Below are positions 1-6,918 of a DNA stretch of 45,694 bases, in pieces (within the stretch, counting starts at the first letter, position 1; every line of letters begins with the position of its first letter). The position numbers were made by a program, and so were the translations under genes. This DNA is from Chitinophagales bacterium. GTDB taxonomy: Bacteria > Bacteroidota > Bacteroidia > Chitinophagales > Saprospiraceae. Below the pieces are notes generated by a model, which was not told the DNA's origin, made no database searches, and saw only the letters and a program-made list of their open reading frames with translations. The stretch lies in NCBI GenBank assembly GCA_017303475.1, contig JAFLBO010000037.1:1-45694 (forward strand). Reading direction: 5' to 3'.

Positions 1-757
1 TTTTTTTGCATCATCGTGCTGTACCGCCGGTTAAAAAGAAGGCGCTCCCTCCTTACGTCGGGACCATCCCCTTCGGTCGGGCTTGCCTCGCAGACGGCGG
101 GGGCCTGAGCATGGGATTGGTGCGGAGTTAAAACTCATGATACTTGTGTACCTACCGTAGGTTTTAAAAACCTACAAGGTTTAGAGCTCGAGCAGTATAA
201 AAATTTGCTCATCCTTGCACCGAAAACCTTTTTGCACAACCCCGTCTTATAAGTCGCTTTTTTATTTTTTCCGCAGAGTCAAAGAGGACTTGATAACCAA
301 TTGTTTATACCTCTGCGTCTCCCCGTCTTTGCGCCCCCTTTTTAAGGTCCAAATGGTGCTGGTGTTCGGCATTAACATGTTGTTTTTCCTTGTCGACATA
401 CACGCAAGCCGTGGATGGACCGTAATGATAACCAATAAGAGGCGTCTAAATACTATGCCGCGATGCGGCAGGGGATGCTAACCTGATTTCCTGAGCTACC
501 AACATTGTGGGGCTAGCGCCCCAGGGGTGGGCGGATAATTTGGGATTGGACGCGTTAGACTTGATCCTTCAATAGTTGGACCTACATCTTTTTGCGAACC
601 AAGTCCAAGGTTAAAATAATATTCAGTAGTATTGCAAAAGAACTACGCCTGTCTGGCCCAAAAGTCAAACAGGCGTAGTTCTAATCCAAGTGTGCTGTGA
701 TACCCAACCCGCACCACTTCGACATGCTGCGGTTGGAAATTCGATATTCGATATTCC
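1..757. other. Left-edge stretch without a convincing gene
   Basis: No reading frame here looks like a protein; the longest (about 215-481, plus strand) has no domain, signal or biased composition. The stretch holds several small palindromes: a 9-bp stem with a one-base centre at 157-175, a GGGGC/GCCCC hairpin at 509-522, and a 13-bp perfect stem at 640-681. Bases 283-346 contain phrases of the 'ctctgcgtctccccgtct' kind that resemble repeat-derived intergenic DNA. I read it as repeat-rich spacer, possibly with decayed sequence, but cannot name a source. Confidence 0.5.
640..681 (-). terminator. Hairpin downstream of the SPOR gene, possible terminator
   Basis: A perfect 13-bp stem (640-652 with 669-681) encloses a 16-base loop. 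On the minus strand it lies about 75 bases past the stop codon of the SPOR-domain gene and is followed by CTTTTGC, a short T run. This fits an intrinsic terminator for that gene, though the T run is weak. Confidence 0.45.
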
Positions 758-1408
758 CTAGTTCTGACGGTCAAACACCGCTGCATCAATGCCCTTGTCT
801 TCCAAATCATCGGCTACACGGATGGCCGCAACCCGGTCGTTGGAGCGATATACCACTACCGCGGCTTTTCCATCCTTGGTTTTGGAAATTTCCGCATTTG
901 GATACCCGGCTTTGATCACCTGTTCCAGGCGTTTGCGCGCTCCATCCATTACACTGAAAGTACCCGCACGCACTGCCCAGCGACCGCTTCCAGGGCCTTT
1001 AACCGCAGCTGCAGGTTTGTTGGCAGGGGCAGTTTTGGGCGCCAGAGTTGTAGACGGCGCACTCTTGGCAGCTGTGTTTGGAGCCGGCGCCGAAACCGGT
1101 TTCAGGTCTTTGCTGGAAGATGGCGTAGCCGAAGTGGGTGCAGAAGTGCTTGGCGCAGGCTTTTGCGCAGGTGTCACTGGTTTGCTGTTGCTGACCGGAA
1201 TGGTATCTCCGCCTGTATGGGAACTGCCAGAATCGGTTTCTTCCGAAGCGTAACCCATATCGCGTAAAGTTTCCTCAAGCTCAGCCGCTTCCCGGGCCGC
1301 CAGCTCTTTTTTCTCTTTCTGTTTTTGGTAAGCATAATACCCTGCTGCAATAATAAAAGTGCCAAGCAGGCCGTACAGGACGTAGGTAAGAAGGTTGTTA
1401 TTCCTCAT
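758..1408 (-). CDS. SPOR domain protein with one N-terminal membrane segment
   Basis: The 216-residue product has a short cytoplasmic start, one hydrophobic segment (about residues 8-25) followed by charged residues (QKQKEKK), a long Ala/Pro/Ser/Thr-rich linker (about 60-135), and a C-terminal SPOR domain (about 138-213, from GRWAVRAGTFS to AAVFDRQN). SPOR domains bind denuded glycan strands of septal peptidoglycan, so this is probably a single-pass envelope protein acting at division sites. It is a single-gene unit, divergent from the reductase at 1619. The ATG at 1408 gives a sensible membrane anchor. The family is clear from fold pattern and architecture; the exact cellular role is inferred. 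Confidence 0.85.
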   Translation of the reverse strand: MRNNNLLTYVLYGLLGTFIIAAGYYAYQKQKEKKELAAREAAELEETLRDMGYASEETDSGSSHTGGDTIPVSNSKPVTPAQKPAPSTSAPTSATPSSSKDLKPVSAPAPNTAAKSAPSTTLAPKTAPANKPAAAVKGPGSGRWAVRAGTFSVMDGARKRLEQVIKAGYPNAEISKTKDGKAAVVVYRSNDRVAAIRVADDLEDKGIDAAVFDRQN

Positions 1409-1567
1409 GTTGTTCTTGTTTTGCGGTTAACGGTTCGAGGCAGTTTATCAGGGGCTAAGGTAAGATTCCGCCATTAAATGCACCTGTTTACTTTATTAGC
1501 CTTTGCATGCAGAACCTTCCTTTGTTACAAAACGCAACTATTCCAATTTTATCCTGTTTGGAGAATG

Positions 1568-1575
1568 TAATTTTG
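1568..1575 (+). promoter_or_regulatory. Candidate -7 box for the reductase gene
   Basis: TAATTTTG matches the Bacteroidota TAnnTTTG consensus and lies 43 bases before the ATG at 1619. I do not see a good TTG at the usual -33 distance, so the assignment rests on the -7 box and position alone. Confidence 0.4.
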
Positions 1576-1618
1576 CGGCGCCCAACAAAAAAACAGGCGC
1601 TCACCCATCCTTTCTGCT

Positions 1619-2722
1619 ATGGATTTCTTCCCAATAAAAATTAAGCAAAAAACCGTCGAAACTCAGGATACCGTTACTCTTGAACTGGAAATTCCGGCTG
1701 AGCTTCAGGATCTTTTTACCTACAAGCAAGGACAATACCTGACCATCAAGGCCCAACTCGATGGCCACGGACTCAGGCGCTCCTACTCCATGTCGTCCAG
1801 CCCGCTGGAAAACCGACTCGCTATTACGGTGAAAAAGGTACAGGGAGGAAAAGTATCTACCTGGTTGCACGATCAGGTCCAGGTGGGCGATGCCCTGGAA
1901 GTAGCGCCACCCGCTGGCCGTTTCTATCATGAACTGCATCCGGAGAAACGTCGCACGTACTACCTGTTTGCAGCCGGCAGTGGCATTACGCCTATAATAT
2001 CGATCATCAAAACCACGCTGGAAGCAGAACCAATGAGTGCGATTTTCCTCCTTTACGGCAGCCGAAACGAGGAAAATATCATTTTCCAGGAGTCGTTGGA
2101 TCAACTCTCAGAGCGCTACAGCGGACAATTGCATGTGGAGCATATCCTCAGTCAGCCGAAAAAAGAAAGTGCCGGGGGCGGCCTTTTTGGACTTTTCAAA
2201 AAAAGCACGACCAACTGGCAAGGCAAAATGGGGCGGATAAACGGGAAGGTTACCAACGCCTTCATGGATGAAAATATGCCCCACGGACCAGAGTCAGATT
2301 GTGTGTATTTCATCTGTGGCCCCGGCGATATGGCAGATTTGGTGAAAGCCTCATTGATAGGACGCGGCATTGATGCCAAGCAAATCCACACCGAACACTT
2401 TGTAAATGCCACCCACACCCCGGGCGAATTTGCCGGTGGAACGGGCGGAAAAATGGCCATTGTACACCTCAAAGGCAACCGAATTGAAATACCCGTTCCG
2501 GAAGGCGCCACTATCCTGGACGTACTGGTAAAAGCCAAACACGATCCGCCATACTCCTGCACTTCCGGCGCATGTTCCACCTGCATGGCAAAACTTACCT
2601 CCGGCAAAGTGCGCATGGACGCCTGTTATGCACTTGACGACGACGAGGTTAAAGCCGGTTATATTCTCACGTGTCAATCTCACCCGGAAACGGATGTAGT
2701 GGAGTTGACGTACGACATGTGA
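1619..2722 (+). CDS. Ferredoxin--NADP(H) reductase-type flavoprotein with C-terminal 2Fe-2S domain (PaaE-like)
   Basis: This 367-residue protein has the order FAD-binding barrel, NAD(P)-binding fold, plant-type ferredoxin. RRSYSMSSSP (about 58-67) is the FAD-binding RxYS motif. AAGSGITPI and YGSRNEENI mark the nucleotide-binding half, and CGPGDM is the usual C-terminal signature of that half. The iron-sulfur ligands are C314, C319, C322 and C352 (C-x4-C-x2-C-x29-C). This is the architecture of phenylacetyl-CoA epoxidase reductase PaaE and related oxygenase reductases, which pass electrons from NADPH via FAD and 2Fe-2S to a partner. No paa genes are nearby, so the partner is unknown. A Gly/Lys-rich insert near residues 180-205 (ESAGGGLFGLFKK) is unusual. 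The stop codon lies inside the left arm of a 55-base inverted repeat. Confidence 0.9.
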   Translation: MDFFPIKIKQKTVETQDTVTLELEIPAELQDLFTYKQGQYLTIKAQLDGHGLRRSYSMSSSPLENRLAITVKKVQGGKVSTWLHDQVQVGDALEVAPPAGRFYHELHPEKRRTYYLFAAGSGITPIISIIKTTLEAEPMSAIFLLYGSRNEENIIFQESLDQLSERYSGQLHVEHILSQPKKESAGGGLFGLFKKSTTNWQGKMGRINGKVTNAFMDENMPHGPESDCVYFICGPGDMADLVKASLIGRGIDAKQIHTEHFVNATHTPGEFAGGTGGKMAIVHLKGNRIEIPVPEGATILDVLVKAKHDPPYSCTSGACSTCMAKLTSGKVRMDACYALDDDEVKAGYILTCQSHPETDVVELTYDM

Positions 2723-2866
2723 GTGTTTGAGTTTTTGAGTGTGGGAGTGTTTGAGTTGGCGTTCGGTTGGGTAGTTCACGAGAATTGCAGCAACCATCAG
2801 TCAACGACTGATACCCAACCGAACGCCAACTCAAACACTCCCACACTCAAAAACTCAAACACTCAC
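2719..2866. repeat. Perfect 55-base inverted repeat filling a convergent gap
   Basis: Arms 2719-2773 and 2812-2866 are exact reverse complements over 55 bases, with a 38-base centre. Each arm is built from short units of the type GAGTGTTTGAGTTTTT and ends in GTTGGCGTTCGGTTGGGTA. The left arm contains the stop codon of the reductase (2720-2722) and the right arm contains the stop codon of the WG-repeat gene (2863-2865). As RNA it would fold into a very stable hairpin for both transcripts, so it may serve as a bidirectional terminator. A single, diverged arm of the same family occurs at 10743-10817. Confidence 0.95.
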
Positions 2867-3879
2867 TCACTCCAGACCCTCTGCCCTTGCCGGTTGATAT
2901 ACAACCACTTCCCATCCTGAATAGTAAGGGCCATACCCATGCGGAATGGAGTGGCAGACTGATAAGCCGGTGGAATCACGATTTGTCCTTCCGGATTGAT
3001 ATAGCCCCAACGGCCATTCACGCATACCTGCGCGAGGCCATCGGAGAAGACACCGGCATCTTCAAATTTGGGCATGATGACCAGTTTGCCGGCTTTATCC
3101 ACATAACCGTAGGCGCCATTGATTTCTACCAGGGCAAGCCCTTCTCCGAAATCGCCGGCCAGATCAAACATGGGCTCTATGGCAATGCGGCCGTCCTGAC
3201 TCACAAAACCATATTTGCCATCGCGGTAGGCCAGGGCCATGCCATCAAAAAATTCTCCCTGAACATGACCTTTGACAAACTCGAACTGAGGCGCTACGGT
3301 TTCTTCCCCCGAACGGTTGCACAGGCCCCATTTGCCATCGCGGGTTACAACGGCAGACTGTTTTTGAAACGAACTGGCGCCATCCCAGCGAGGCTCCACC
3401 ATGAATTTGCCGTTTTTACCAATAAACCCCCAAAGCCCGTCTGAACAGGCAGGCGCCAGGCCTTCGCTGAAATTACCGGTTTGCTGATACAATGGTTTAA
3501 TCGCAAATTGACCATCGGGGCCAATAAAGCCGGCCTGCGATTCAAAGGTTACCGGCGCAAGACCTTCACAGAAATCGCCGGCCTGATCAAACAACGGACC
3601 AATCACCTCCCGGCCTTTGGTATTGACATAGCCCCATTGGCGGGCCACCTGAACGCGGGCTAATCCTTCCGAAAACGGACCCACAGCCCGGTACAGCCTG
3701 CGGATGTATAAACGCCCCTGACTGTCGAGCAAGGCCAGCATGCCATTGAGCCGAACGGTGGTGAAGCCGTTCTGAAAGGCGCCGGCCTCCAGAAATTGTG
3801 GTTCAATGACCACCTCACCCCCGGCGTTGATGTAGCCAAAGTATCCTTCCTGCCTTATTTTAAACAAAGATGGTTGCAT
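2863..3879 (-). CDS. WG-repeat protein
   Basis: The 338-residue product is almost entirely WG repeats, about 35 residues each, recognisable from recurring pieces such as YGYINAGGEVVIEPQF, WGFIGKNGKFMVEPRW and YGFVSQDGRIAIEPMF. These repeats form beta-rich folds of unclear function, probably protein contact surfaces. The frame is open further upstream (to 3987), but the extra 36 residues are not WG-like, overlap the ribBA leader and would bypass a good promoter. The ATG at 3879 (MQPSLFKIRQEGYFGYINAG) is therefore preferred. No signal peptide is seen, so a cytoplasmic place is likely. It is divergent from ribBA and convergent with the reductase gene. Confidence 0.85.
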   Translation of the reverse strand: MQPSLFKIRQEGYFGYINAGGEVVIEPQFLEAGAFQNGFTTVRLNGMLALLDSQGRLYIRRLYRAVGPFSEGLARVQVARQWGYVNTKGREVIGPLFDQAGDFCEGLAPVTFESQAGFIGPDGQFAIKPLYQQTGNFSEGLAPACSDGLWGFIGKNGKFMVEPRWDGASSFQKQSAVVTRDGKWGLCNRSGEETVAPQFEFVKGHVQGEFFDGMALAYRDGKYGFVSQDGRIAIEPMFDLAGDFGEGLALVEINGAYGYVDKAGKLVIMPKFEDAGVFSDGLAQVCVNGRWGYINPEGQIVIPPAYQSATPFRMGMALTIQDGKWLYINRQGQRVWSE

Positions 3880-3886
3880 TGAGCCG

Positions 3887-3916
3887 CAAAAGTAGCGAAT
3901 TCGCGCTTCGACCCAA
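3887..3916 (-). promoter_or_regulatory. Promoter of the WG-repeat gene (-33 TTG, -7 TACTTTTG)
   Basis: On the minus strand TACTTTTG (3887-3894) matches TAnnTTTG. A TTG (3914-3916) lies 19 bases upstream, which is the spacing expected for the Bacteroidota primary sigma factor. The box is 8 bases from the chosen ATG at 3879, supporting that start. Confidence 0.6.
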
Positions 3917-3924
3917 TACCTTTG
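3917..3924 (+). promoter_or_regulatory. Candidate -7 box for ribBA-ubiE-porT
   Basis: TACCTTTG matches the TAnnTTTG consensus and lies 62 bases before the ATG at 3986. It sits back to back with the WG-gene promoter. No clear -33 TTG is visible at 19-20 bases. Confidence 0.4.
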
Positions 3925-3985
3925 CGGGCAAATCCGGACAAGCCTTTTGAAATACTGTCTGGAAACCCATATTCGTACCTGTTCC

Positions 3986-5116
3986 ATGTCTGAAACATTT
4001 CAACTCAATACCATCGAAGAAGCCATCGCAGAGATTCGCGCCGGCAGGGTCATTATTGTTGTAGACGATGAAGATCGCGAAAATGAAGGCGATTTTATCT
4101 GTGCAGCAGAAACCATCACGCCGGAAACGGTGAATTTTATGGCCACGCACGGCCGCGGCCTTATTTGTACGCCACTGGAGGAAAAACGCGCCGATGAACT
4201 GGGCCTCAACCTGATGGTGAGCAGTAATACGGCCTTGCATGAAACGGCCTTTACCGTTTCAATCGATCTGATCGGGCAGGGCTGCACTACCGGTATTTCG
4301 GCATACGACCGTGCCACAGGCATCAAGTGGCTTACCAATCCGGCGGCGCGGCCCAGCGATTATGCCCGACCGGGTCATATTTTCCCACTCCGGGCCAAAG
4401 CTGGAGGCGTACTGCGTCGTACCGGCCACACAGAGGCTGCCGTGGACTTGGCCCGCATGGCCGGACTGGCGCCGGTAGGAGTACTGGTAGAAATTTTGAA
4501 TGCCGATGGATCCATGGCCCGATTGCCTCAGTTGGTTGAGGTGGCAAAAGCGCACGACCTGAAAATTATTTCCATCGACGATCTGGTGGCTTACCGGATG
4601 CGCACAGAGCGCCTGGTGCGTAAGGAAATGGAAGTACCGATGCAAACCATACACGGCGAATTCCAGGCCATTGTGTTTACGGATATTGCCACTGGCGACA
4701 CCCACCTGGTGCTCAAAAAGGGCGAATGGGAGGAAGATGAGCCGGTGTTGGTACGTGTACACTCCTGGTCGGAAACCGGCGGTATATTGGGCTCCTTGTT
4801 GTCTGACTATGGCACCCAGATTTCGTCGGCTCTGAAAACCATTCAGGAAAACGGCAAGGGGGCGTTTGTGTACCTGCGTCAGGGAGATAAAGCCAATTTG
4901 TTGGCAAAATTGCAACACTACAAACAGCTTACTGAAGAGGGCAATGCTGATCGTTTTGAACTGCATACGGCCATTGGGAAGAAAGATTTTGGTGTGGGCG
5001 CCCAAATTTTACGTGAACTGGATATCTGTAAAATTCGACTCCTAACCAATCATCCTAAACCACGCACCGGGTTTATTGGTTATGGTTTGGAAATTGTCGA
5101 GAATATTAAATTGTAA
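3986..5116 (+). CDS. ribBA: RibBA: dihydroxybutanone phosphate synthase with a degenerate GTP cyclohydrolase II domain
   Basis: The 376-residue protein joins two riboflavin-pathway domains. Residues 1-205 are a complete 3,4-dihydroxy-2-butanone 4-phosphate synthase: DDEDRENEGD (27-36), THGRGLIC (54-61), and GHIFPLRAK through RRTGHTEAAVDL (130-155). This half should convert ribulose 5-phosphate. Residues 215-376 follow the GTP cyclohydrolase II fold, but the three zinc cysteines of the HSEC...CDC motif are replaced by S262, S273 and Y275. The QEGRGIG catalytic stretch has become QGDKANL (299-305). The second half is therefore probably not a working cyclohydrolase, and a separate RibA should exist elsewhere. 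The ATG at 3986 is chosen because MSETFQLNTIEEAI begins at the family's usual start; an in-frame ATG at 3947 adds an unlikely Cys-rich tail. ubiE follows after one base. Confidence 0.9.
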   Translation: MSETFQLNTIEEAIAEIRAGRVIIVVDDEDRENEGDFICAAETITPETVNFMATHGRGLICTPLEEKRADELGLNLMVSSNTALHETAFTVSIDLIGQGCTTGISAYDRATGIKWLTNPAARPSDYARPGHIFPLRAKAGGVLRRTGHTEAAVDLARMAGLAPVGVLVEILNADGSMARLPQLVEVAKAHDLKIISIDDLVAYRMRTERLVRKEMEVPMQTIHGEFQAIVFTDIATGDTHLVLKKGEWEEDEPVLVRVHSWSETGGILGSLLSDYGTQISSALKTIQENGKGAFVYLRQGDKANLLAKLQHYKQLTEEGNADRFELHTAIGKKDFGVGAQILRELDICKIRLLTNHPKPRTGFIGYGLEIVENIKL

Positions 5117-5117
5117 C

Positions 5118-5843
5118 ATGTCTCAAGTCAAACCATACAACTCTGAAGCGGGCAAAAAAGCGGAGGTAGAACAGATGTTCGACCGGATTGCCCCGAAATA
5201 TGATCTGCTGAACCGGGTACTTTCGCTGGGTATTGATGTCTGGTGGCGGAAAAAAGCTATTGCTTATCTCAAAGCTGCCAAACCGGCCGAGATTCTGGAT
5301 GTAGCCACAGGTACAGCGGATGTAGCTATTTTGATGGCTAGAATCCTGAATCCCAAACGGATTGTGGGGATTGACATTGCCAATCAAATGCTGGAATTCG
5401 GGCGGGTAAAGATTAAGGATGCCGGATTGCAGGAGGTTATTTCACTGGAAACGGGTGATAGCGAGCATCTTCGCTTCGAAACTGGTACCTTTGACGCCGT
5501 AACGGTAGCTTTCGGGGTGCGGAACTTTGAAAACCTGGAAAAAGGCCTGGCTGAAATGCAACGTGTATTGAAACCTGGAGGCCGTGTGGTTATACTGGAA
5601 TTTTCCAAACCACATATTTTTCCGTTTAAACAGCTCTATAATAGCTACTTCAAATACGTTTTACCCCTGATTGGACGTTTGACTAGTCGCGACATGCGTG
5701 CATACACTTACCTGTTTGAAAGTGTACAAGTTTTCCCTGAAGGCAACCAATTTACTGAAATATTAACCAAAACCGGTTTTAACGACCCAATATGCGAACG
5801 ATTAACGCTCGGAATATGCTCCATTTACACGGCAACCAAATAA
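5118..5843 (+). CDS. ubiE: Demethylmenaquinone methyltransferase (UbiE/MenG)
   Basis: This 241-residue SAM-dependent methyltransferase carries the family signatures: YDLLNRVLSLGIDVWWRKK near the start, ILDVATGTADVAI (SAM-binding loop, about 67-79), VAFGVRNFENLEKGL, LKPGGRVVILEFSKP, and a C-terminal FTEILTKTGF. It makes the last C-methylation in menaquinone synthesis at the membrane surface. The ATG at 5118 lies one base after the ribBA stop; the frame opens earlier inside ribBA, but MSQVKPYNSEAGKKAEVEQ is the normal family start. The end overlaps the beginning of the porT-like gene. This ubiE-porT neighbourhood is, as I recall, common in Bacteroidota. Confidence 0.93.
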   Translation: MSQVKPYNSEAGKKAEVEQMFDRIAPKYDLLNRVLSLGIDVWWRKKAIAYLKAAKPAEILDVATGTADVAILMARILNPKRIVGIDIANQMLEFGRVKIKDAGLQEVISLETGDSEHLRFETGTFDAVTVAFGVRNFENLEKGLAEMQRVLKPGGRVVILEFSKPHIFPFKQLYNSYFKYVLPLIGRLTSRDMRAYTYLFESVQVFPEGNQFTEILTKTGFNDPICERLTLGICSIYTATK

Positions 5844-6571
5844 ACCTGTGGTTTGGCAAGGGTTTGCGCGCAATTTTTGTGCTCTGCTGCCTCCTGCAAT
5901 GGCAATTGCCTACGGCAAATGCGCAATTTAACCAGGGTAGCAATTTGAATTACCTGGATTTCCAGCAAAAAAATTACTATTTCGGGATTACCCTGGGCTA
6001 TAACGCCAGCGATTACCGGATTTTCCACTCCAAAGAATTTATCCGAAACGACTCCTTTGCCCGCGCAGAATCCATTACCGGTCCTGGTTTTAACCTGGGT
6101 ATCGTGTCTAACCTGAAAGTCGGCGAATATTTCGATATCCGCTTCCTGCCTACCTTGTCGTTTACCGAACATAATATTCGCTACACACCACCAGGTCAGG
6201 GCGGACGCATTGTTACTCGTCCCATTGAGTCGGTTTTGGTGGAACTTCCCTTCCACGTGCGCTATAAATCAGCGCCCTATCACGATTTCCGACTGTTTGT
6301 TATCGGCGGTGTAAAATACTCGTTCGACGTAGCCAGCGACTCACGTACGCGTCAGGCTGCGGGGCTGGTGAAAATTGCCCCCACCGATTTCCAGGTGGAA
6401 TACGGCGCAGGTATTCAGTTCTTTTTCCCGTATTTCATTTTCTCCCCAGAGATCAAGGTATCTCAGGGCCTCAATAACATCCTCATTTTCAACGACCGTC
6501 TGGAGCAATCCACCGTTTTGGAAAAAGTGCTCAGCCGCACCTTCACCCTCTCCATCCACTTCGAAGGGTAG
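5792..6571 (+). CDS. porT: PorT family outer-membrane protein (type IX secretion)
   Basis: The product (up to 259 residues) starts with a hydrophobic export signal ending at PTANAQ, then has an alternating beta-barrel pattern (YYFGITLGYNASDYRI, FLPTLSFTEHNIRY, FHVRYKSAPYHDFRLFVIGG, YGAGIQFFFPYFIFSPEIK). This is the PorT family, an outer-membrane component needed for the type IX secretion and gliding machinery. The position directly after ubiE supports it. Start choice is uncertain: ATG at 5792 overlaps ubiE by 52 bases, and ATG at 5816 gives a shorter, more typical signal peptide. The stop codon (6569-6571) touches the left arm of the repeat block that follows. Confidence 0.8.
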   Translation: MRTINARNMLHLHGNQINLWFGKGLRAIFVLCCLLQWQLPTANAQFNQGSNLNYLDFQQKNYYFGITLGYNASDYRIFHSKEFIRNDSFARAESITGPGFNLGIVSNLKVGEYFDIRFLPTLSFTEHNIRYTPPGQGGRIVTRPIESVLVELPFHVRYKSAPYHDFRLFVIGGVKYSFDVASDSRTRQAAGLVKIAPTDFQVEYGAGIQFFFPYFIFSPEIKVSQGLNNILIFNDRLEQSTVLEKVLSRTFTLSIHFEG

Positions 6572-6918
6572 AACGCGGGTTTGAACGCGGGGAACGCGGA
6601 TTTTTTGGAACGCGGATGACGCGGATGACGCGGATTTTTTGGATTGCCTTCGGCAATGCTGTTGGTAGGAATTGATGAGTTCAAAAAACTAAGATGCGGA
6701 TGAGGATGCCGGAATACCATTCCGGCGTACGTGGGGTGTTCTGTTGGATATCTCAATAGCATCTAAGATGCAGCTGAAGATACCGGAATACCATTCCGGC
6801 GTACGTGGGATGCCTTAAAGAAAGCCTGAATAGAATCTAGGAAGCTGCCGAAGGCAGAAAAAAAATCCGCGTCATCCGCGTCATCCGCGTTCCCCCCCAC
6901 CCGCGTTCCCCGCGTTCA
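6570..6918. repeat. Layered inverted repeat (AACGCGGATGACGCGG family) filling a convergent gap
   Basis: The left arm (6570-6662) and right arm (6844-6918) are built from units like GAACGCGGATGACGCGGA and their reverse complement, ending inward in TTGCCTTCGGCAA-type sequence. The centre holds two copies, 27 identical bases each (6709-6735, 6783-6809), of an element beginning CCGGAATACCATTCCGG, itself a 7-bp palindrome. The outer arms reach the porT stop codon on one side and contain the GH57 stop codon (6916-6918) on the other. One arm of the same family recurs at 12222-12301. No gene is visible in this gap. Confidence 0.9.

Noticed and set aside
215..481. 88-residue open frame near the left edge
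   Set aside because: Composition is not protein-like, it has no motif, and it spans repeat-type intergenic phrases.
789..1253. Long plus-strand frame opposite the SPOR gene
   Set aside because: It is the antisense shadow of the Ala/Pro-rich linker of the SPOR protein.
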